A stretch of DNA of 64,000 nt from Isoetes taiwanensis (Eukaryota > Streptophyta > Lycopodiopsida > Isoetales > Isoetaceae): contig JAJEKV010000006.1 in the NCBI GenBank assembly GCA_021234155.1, positions 11,373,317 to 11,437,316 on the forward strand, in the 5' to 3' direction. Below are positions 57,990-64,000 of this stretch, in pieces (position 1 is the first letter of the stretch; each line of letters starts with the position of its first letter). A model generated the notes under the pieces. That model was given only the letters and a program-made list of their open reading frames with translations. It was not told where the DNA came from and did not search any database. A program made the position numbers and the translations under genes.

Positions 57990-59395
57990 TTATTGCCTTC
58001 ATTGTATTATATAGCTTTTCTTTAAGTTGTAGCAGAAGTCATTTCTGTCCCTATATACTTCAATCCCCAAAAATCTCTTTATTTCCCCCAGATCTGTCAT
58101 TTGAAATCTCTTGTTCAAAATATGCTTGCAGTACCTCAAGGTGTTGATACCTTTTTCAACCATTATGTTGTCATCAATATATAGTGCTATGATGCACCAC
58201 TCATCTCCATTTCTAAATTTGTATAAGTTTCCATCATTATTTAGCTTCTCAAAACCCTGTTCTTGCAAATAGCCATTTATACACTTATACCACTCTCTCG
58301 AAGATTGTCTTAAGCCATAGACTGCTCGTTTTAGTTTCCAAACTTTCCCTTCTTCAGTTTCAAAACCAGGTGGCTGCTTTAAATATATTTCCTCTTCAAG
58401 TTTTGCATTCAGGAAGGCAGTACTTACATCCATATGGTGATTTCCAAGTTGCATGAATTTGCAATTGCCAGGAGCATTCGCAAACTGTTTATTTTTACCA
58501 ATGGTGAGAAGGTTTCATCATAATCATATTCTTTTCTCTGTGTGAACCCATGTGCGACTAATCTGGCCTTAAATTTATTCGGCTTTCCATCACTTCCAAG
58601 TTTAATTCTAAAAACCCATTTGTTGCCTATGATGTTCCCATTTTGAGGTCTATCAACAATCTCATATGTATATGTTCGTTTGAATGCATTCAACTCCTCC
58701 TTCATAGCATCAAGCCATTGTTTTCCATTCTTTCCATTTACTATATCATGATATGTCCTTGGCAACTCTAAATTTTCCAGAGCTAGTATATCAAAGACAC
58801 TATGTATTTCTCCTTCAAGGGATTGAATTCTTTTGCTTCTCCAGACTTCATTTCTACCATGCACTTCCGTTAATTCTCTGTTTTCATCTCTGAGAATTTC
58901 AGCTTCTGTTCTTCTCGCTCTTCTTCTTGATTTCATAATTTTAGCCCCTTCAATTTGGCCAGTATTTTCTGTGCCCAAAATAGACCCGCCATGTATATTT
59001 GGATCTACAAGTTCCTTTTCTTGGTCAAGTTCTGGTATTTCATTGACAAGTGGATCAGATATACTCAGATCACTATCTGTATCAGTGCTATCATCTGCAA
59101 ATTTAACCTTCTTTTTGATATTCTCGTCCTTTGCAATATCTTCCCTTTTTTCTTCTTCATCTATAATAGGATCCTTGTTTTCCAACTTGTCTTCTGTGTT
59201 TATCTTTGGAATTCTTCTGTAATATTGCTGCTCATCAAACACAACATCTCTGCTGATTATTATTCTTCTTTTTTCAGGATCATACAATATGTATGCCTTT
59301 GAGTTTGTCATATCCCACCATGTATGCTATATATGCTCTATTATCTAATTTCTTTCTTAATTCTTCACGTACATGAACAAATGCCAGAATTTCAT
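57990..59395 (-). pseudogene. Ty1/copia integrase-RT fragment (C3)
   Basis: 58424-59311 is an open 295-codon stretch from the integrase C-terminus (YDPEKRRIIISRDVVFDEQ) into RT (GNKWVFRIKLGSDGKPNKF, FKARLVAHGFTQRKEYDYD). A frameshift near 58450 leads into 57999-58454: HHMDVSTAFLNAKLEEEIY, active site ALYIDDNIMV near 58190, MTDLGEIKRFLGIEVYR. The fragment stops abruptly on both sides (no RNase H, no gag, no LTR). It is distinct from C1 and C2. Confidence 0.88.
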
Positions 59396-59454
59396 TCTTG
59401 AGTGATTTTGCCAATAATAAGCTTCGTAGGAGCTCTGGCAATCCTAATCACAGT

Positions 59455-59735
59455 TGCCCATTTCTTTCAATGCAAGCGCACAGCCGGCATAAATCTCAGC
59501 AAGTAGACGATCAAGTCCATAACGTGCCCTACTCATGAGAAATAGATTCAAGATTGAGGCAATATTTGCTTTTTCCGTTTGATTTTAGAACTTGGTGCTC
59601 AGTTTTAAGGTCGTACCATTTTGCATATAGCGGCGTTACAACTTAAAGATCACGAGCACCACTTTTGATGCAAAGTAAGGGCGCTGGGCAACCCATTTCT
59701 TTGGGAAGTAGAGGGCGAGCAGCCTACATTGCAAC
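59455..59735 (-). pseudogene. Decayed coding fragment, unrecognised
   Basis: A protein-like reading path with two stops and one frameshift: AARPLLPKEMGCPAPLLCIK, then TPLYAKWYDLKTEHQVLK, then a frame change near 59590, then NIASILNLFLMSRARYGLD and LLAEIYAGCALALKEMGNC. It abuts the copia fragment but has no copia motif. It looks like a host gene relic; family unknown. Confidence 0.35.
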
Positions 59736-59749
59736 ACCACCTTATTTAA

Positions 59750-60600
59750 ACTACCAAAGCATAGTGGATGGTCCACGCCTTATTTTACTACCAAAAGCAA
59801 ACGGAATTTGAAAGAACATAGATAGAACAAATAAAAAGTACAATCCAAGGAAGAAAGAAAGAGATAAAAGATCTTAATTGAGATTACCCCAAGAACATCC
59901 CAAAAAATCCTCTAACTTAGGGTGATATATTTAAGAAATCACAGCATGTTGGCATTCAAGTTGTCATGAAATTTAAGATGAGAAACCTTCAAACCACGAA
60001 TGGACTTACCCTGGATCACCCAAAAAGATTTCCTCCATCGGGATCTTCCAGCATTAAAAATGCTTACTCCTTAGAGGCGATTTTTTGGCCCGGATGGAGC
60101 TCCCTCGCCATTGTCCTTCACTTCCTCGCCGTTGTCCTTCAATCATGACCCACTTGGAAGTGGAGCCATGGAGAAAAAGGGAGAAAATGCCAAACAAAAA
60201 AAATCAAAATCCCCATCTATATAATGGTCAAAAGACCTGGCATCATTACTTAGATATTATTTTAACATCCATGGAGACCCTACAGTGGGTCATGAGACGA
60301 ATCTATGCATAGTGCAACTCTGAGCGGTCTCGAACTCCGACATACATATTCGACATACATATTCTGGGACTAGTGTGTTATACCCTTCGCAATTAAATGC
60401 CATTTAGCAAAAAGCAACTTTGTTGCAAGTAAATGCCAGTTAACAACAAACGCACATGGATCGATCTGCACCTTCATGATCACTTCAAAAGCCATGTCAT
60501 TTTCCAAAGCACCTTATCAATGTTATGCCATCATCATCAATAATATTATGGAGGTAGAGCAGATTATGACTTTGCAACCATGACAAGACGACAATTATGT
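59750..60600. other. Interval without supported gene
   Basis: No coding sequence or repeat recognised. Confidence 0.45.
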
Positions 60601-60603
60601 ATA

Positions 60604-60738
60604 CAGGAATGGCAATCTACTTGCCATTCCTGGGATGGAAACAGGGCGACGCGCGAAGCGCGGAGCCCTGTTGACATCCCAGGATTCGCGCATCGCCCTG
60701 TTGACATCCCAGGAATGGCAAGTAGATTGCCAATCCTG
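60604..60738. mobile_element. 135-bp foldback MITE with TA target duplication
   Basis: The ends CAGGAATGGCAATCTAC and (reversed) CAGGATTGGCAATCTAC form long inverted repeats that extend about 35 bp inward to GGGATG. TA flanks both sides (60602-60603, 60739-60740). Each arm is itself a near palindrome (AGGAATGGCAA-n5-TTGCCATTCCT). The CpG-rich core contains 'ccctgttgacatccc' twice. No coding capacity. TA duplication suggests Tc1/mariner-type mobilisation, but the nested palindromes are foldback-like. Confidence 0.75.
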
Positions 60739-60740
60739 TA

Positions 60741-61300
60741 ACGTGGAAGACAGAGAGGTGCGATTCAGCAGCCCATAATGCTGGGTAAAATCAGAGAATG
60801 TTGGGTAGAATCGCTGAATCGAAGGTAAACGCCGCAGAATGTGAGGTAAACGCTATTCTTGCCGCAGTAAAAATATTTGAGTCTGTGTTTGTTCTACCCG
60901 TTAACATTCCTGTAAAATAAAAGTGCCACGTGGCACGGCGTGATAGGCGGATAGGGCTGAATTGCACCTATCTGTTTTTTACGTCCATATCAAGAGAAAT
61001 ATCTAGGAGCTTGGGGTAGAAGCTAAGAGGCCCACCAAAAGCATATACTATCCGAGACTCGACTTCCAATATTTATCACAATCCTAACTTTTTTGTCATT
61101 CTAGGTTTGGACCCATTTACAAAATATTTAACATTGTCCAAAAATGATAATAAGTCTAACCTGAATTGGCCACATTATAAACCGGCATCTGTACAACCTA
61201 TATGAATATTGTACAACCCATATGAACAAGGCACTGTGCTGCTAGATCCTATGGAACCATCTATACAGCATATTGGCACTCCCAAGAAACAGATACTTAG
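60741..61300. other. Interval downstream of the host gene
   Basis: Contains several copies of 'gtaaa-cgc-gcagaatg'-like phrases at 60780-60870 but no gene. It must hold the host gene's 3' UTR and poly(A) site at its right end. Confidence 0.45.
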
Positions 61301-62830
61301 CTAGAAAGCAAAACAAATCCAGCCCATGCTCCACCCAAGCATCAATCCTACACCAGCTATGCTCACTCCAAGCACAAATGCAAGCCCAAGAGTGCATCCC
61401 ATCACAACTTCAGAACCTAAAGCCTTGGTTTTATGTCTAAGCCTCTTCAAACCTGAAATATGTTTTTGCATGTTTCTGAAAGAATTTGCCTTGCTGAAAG
61501 CCTTCAATCGATGACCACATAAACAGGGAAGTGAAGCAGCAGGGTCCAAAATAGTTTTCTGCATCCAGAACAGTGGATCCGCGATCCCATGTCTCATCCT
61601 TAGACACATATTTTCTACCTGCAGAGAGCTTATCCACTGTTTATATGCATATGAAGCAGAAGCTTCCTTTAACAATAGATTCTCGATCCTTTCCTTCTCC
61701 ATGCATGCCTCCGCTGCTGCTTTCTCTGCTTCTCTTGCTCTGGATTGTGAACGACATAAAGCTTCACCCAGCAACTCAGGTCCATATTTTGCAGCTTGAG
61801 CAAGACCAGTGCATGATGCAGACCTACTAAATCAAATAGCCATCATCAGAATGTAACATCAATACATAACTCATCCTCAAAAAATGATACTAACAGCGTT
61901 TTACCTGTATTTCAGTCCCCGAATTCCCATGGATTTAGATTTCTCAAATGATAGAATTGACTTCTGTGACTGCAGTTCTGAAGTCATTTCGTCAGATATG
62001 TTGGCAGCTGAAGATGAAGAAGTATTGCTAACAGAAATAGACTGCAATGAGGTCAGAATGCTAGTGTCTGAATCTTTATCTTTCGAAAAATCTGAGCCCC
62101 AAGTTTCAGACCCAATTGAAGGAAGATGTTCTATGGGAGGTAGGTCACAATTAATCAAACATTCTTTTGACCTCTGAGCCACCAGAGCAACTAGGTCATC
62201 TCCCTCTGCAGTCCGCCAAGAAGGACCTCTGTTTTTAGACTTTGGTGTGTCCAAGTTCTGATTTGCAATTTCATGTTTGCCGTCAATTTTCCCTTTATGT
62301 TTGTTGCCATTTTCCTCTAGACCAAATTCAGACATTTTCTCCTTTACAGTTTTCCCTGTAGCATCTTTGGTATCAAATTCATCACTGCTACCAACAGAAG
62401 CATCATGATGAGTATTCTGTAGCATTTGCCACTCCTGCTCAAGATATTTAGTTTTTGAATTAAGTTCACCAGGAATGTCCTCTTGATGTTTAGGTTTTGC
62501 CCCTTTAAAACCCGTACTGATTTCACCAGGAATGTCCTCATAGCCCTCAAGTTTAGAAAGCTCCATTTCAAATCTTCCATCCAAGGCACCAGACACTGAA
62601 CTTTGGTCTTTTCCATCTCTACAAGCAAGCTGCACATACAGGTTTATATTCTTCTCAACATCATCCCAATCTTCAACTAAACCAGCATAACATGTCTCAT
62701 TTCTAGATCCCTCAAGTTTTCTGTAATATTTCTCATTCTCTATGTAGTCCGGTATGATGGCATCATGGTTAGACATCAGTTGATAAACTTTTGCAATCCT
62801 CCTAGAAGCAGAAATATTGGTTCCAGCCAT
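61301..62830 (-). CDS. Host gene: plant protein with coiled coil and hydrophobic C-terminal tail, 482 aa, two coding exons
   Basis: Coding exon 1 spans 62830-61905 and exon 2 61823-61301, joined across an 81-bp intron (donor ATACAG/GTAAAA, acceptor TTTAGTAG/GTCTGC). The frame is kept: 483 codons with stop. The ATG 62830 (MAGTNISASRRIAKVYQLMS) is preferred over an in-frame GTG two codons upstream. Residues 1-60 are compact; the middle is acidic, Ser-rich and probably disordered. An Ala/Glu-rich helix (EALCRSQSRAREAEKAAAEA, then KERIENLLLKEASAS) looks coiled-coil. The last 36 residues are hydrophobic (LGLAFVLGVSIAGVGLMLGW, then SMGWICFAF), consistent with a membrane tail anchor. Both strands agree with GT-AG splicing and no stops interrupt it, so it is the only convincing active gene here. 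I do not recognise the family and propose no function. Confidence 0.85.
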
Positions 62831-63230
62831 GATCACGTTCTTACAGGGTCACCCTGAAAATATAAACAAACACATTGTTACAGATCTGGAGAATTGTTCA
62901 AAATTTCTGTCATGTATACACAGTAGCCCCCAAATACAATAAATCATACATCAACGAACAGCAGGTTTATTATAAAACGGCCATGGTTAGACTATACATC
63001 GCAAAAAGCTTTTAACCATATTTTATCTATGGTCATCAGAAACAGGGGCGCCTCTGTTGGCTAAAATTTATCTATATACGCATTTCAACAGAAAATGTGC
63101 TCGTGGAAGGAAACAGAAGCATAGAACTTAAAGAAATAAATCGGGAAAAGGTCAAAGGGACAAACATACTTGAAATATTGGACAGAGTTTTTATTCATCG
63201 GTAGCTGTAGAACTTCTTAGCTTCCATTTC
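62831..63230 (-). promoter_or_regulatory. Host gene 5' UTR with 316-bp intron and small uORF
   Basis: A good acceptor (TTTATATTTTCAG, ending 62854) lies 23 bp before the ATG and a good donor (TTTCAA/GTATGT, intron start 63169) defines a 316-bp leader intron. The upstream exon holds a 10-codon uORF, MEAKKFYSYR, at 63195-63227, which could limit translation. The transcription start is not determined. Confidence 0.55.
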
Positions 63231-64000
63231 GGATTTGTATGTCTGGTACGAATTTCAAGCGCAAAACATTTGCAACGACAACAAATGACATATCAAGACA
63301 GTTACATTTTCAATCTTCTTCTTCATTCTCAAAATCTTGCTCGCCAAGTACTGCGGTAGTTGTACATTACGCAAAGGACGCTTTTCCGAACCAGCAGAAC
63401 GCTAATTTCATCTGCTATAAGCAACGACAGATACGCCATTGGATTGCTTACAAAGTGATTCCCCAAAACAGGTTTCATCCGACCTCTGAGTGGAAAAAAA
63501 AAAAAACCGCCCAAAACTGCCCTGACAAAAAATGTCCCAAAAAACACGTAGAATGCCCAAAAAACCGCCGGATCTGGATCAAATTGGCCCAAAAAAAACA
63601 GGGATAGAAACAAACCAATGGATGAATCGACCCAGAAAGATCCTAGAACTGGATCCAGGAGCGAAGAAGGGTAAGAATCAAGCGCAGGAAGGGCGCGGGC
63701 GCGTCCCGTGCAAGCTTGTTTTGGCGCCTGTCTCACGCAATCCGGTAAGAGGAATCGACAGAGCGCTGACGTGGACGGATCCAGGCCGTCGGAATAGTCC
63801 CAATATTTTGGCAAGGCACATGGGATGGGCTATGTACATGCATGTGAGTACGTGTAACTTTACATAGCATGGTGGGTCGATATCGGGTGTCTTGTATCGG
63901 CCACCATTTGCAAAACCATTTAGGGCACAACATGGTTAGATTCGGACAATTCTTCCCCCACATCTTTCCAAAATATGTTTGGACACTACATGCCAACATG
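63231..64000 (-). promoter_or_regulatory. Upstream region of the host gene (probable promoter)
   Basis: It contains an A-run (63490-63505) and a GC/CpG-rich patch (63690-63730, GGGCGCGGGCGCGTCCCG) suited to a plant core promoter or first-exon neighbourhood. No convincing gene on either strand; the longer open stretches here lack protein-like composition. Confidence 0.35.

Noticed and set aside
63239-63867. Plus-strand and minus-strand ORFs of 110-160 codons upstream of the host gene
   Set aside because: Low-complexity Lys/Gln composition from A-runs, no domains, and they overlap the leader and promoter of the minus-strand gene.

Overview
This window looks like intergenic DNA from a large, repeat-rich plant nuclear genome. 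The evidence is layered LTR retrotransposons using plant-type primer sites (initiator-Met and Asp tRNA), a chromodomain-type Ty3/gypsy integrase, plant LINE debris, a hAT-like MITE, and one spliced gene with GT-AG introns. A gymnosperm or other large-genome seed plant is plausible, but nothing seen here fixes the species. No rRNA, standard tRNA gene or CRISPR array was seen.

Layout, left half (1-35500). This is one deeply nested transposon stack. The outermost layer is an old minus-strand chromovirus (element A: LTR end 1-384, 3' internal 385-699, continuing at 34902). At one 5-bp target (gcaat, 695-699 and 34897-34901) it is interrupted by a 34.2-kb composite (700-34896) bounded by LTRs of the same family (called LTR-L here). 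Inside the composite are: (i) a Ty3/gypsy element GT1 on the plus strand (856-11868, TSD attcg), of the Athila/Tat type by primer site and protease/RT motifs, with gag-pol, an antisense mini-ORF with its own TATA box, and a long extra post-pol sense ORF; (ii) an LTR-L internal region (12051-25568) without pol that carries two copies of an unrecognised ORF separated by a histone H3-like sequence; (iii) a Ty1/copia element C1 (14986-25448, minus, TSD ctaat), which is itself interrupted by copia C2 (18741-24041, minus, LTRs that read as identical); (iv) an LTR-L (25569-27130) joined to chromovirus pol (27131-31550, minus) whose chromodomain is split by a 710-bp hAT-like element; (v) a decayed plus-strand gypsy remnant and a truncated LTR-L.

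Layout, right half (35500-64000). This is AT-rich DNA with scattered insertions: an ORF1-only LINE-like retroposon with an 18-bp TSD (37362-38478), a second poly(A) retroposon (41358-42621), a LINE 3' end (about 43894-45830), a fragment of GT1's extra ORF (46757-47257), another LTR-L copy (47982-49743), a tandem array of about 392-bp units each with tRNA-like A/B boxes (49745-51540), a purine tract, a palindromic minisatellite (56400-57000), a copia fragment (57990-59395), a decayed coding fragment (59455-59735) and a foldback MITE (60604-60738). The only convincing host gene is on the minus strand at 61301-63230: two coding exons, a 5'-UTR intron, 482 aa, with a coiled-coil segment and a hydrophobic C-terminal tail.

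How the parts relate. LTR-L appears both on chromovirus pol and on a pol-less internal region, which suggests an autonomous/non-autonomous pair. The pol-less partner carries a histone H3-like sequence, while the pol-bearing partner encodes a chromodomain, a domain class that typically binds histone H3 tails. Whether this is coincidence or biology is the most interesting question in the window. Nearly every transposon ORF here is broken by stops or frameshifts, so present-day activity of these particular copies is unlikely.
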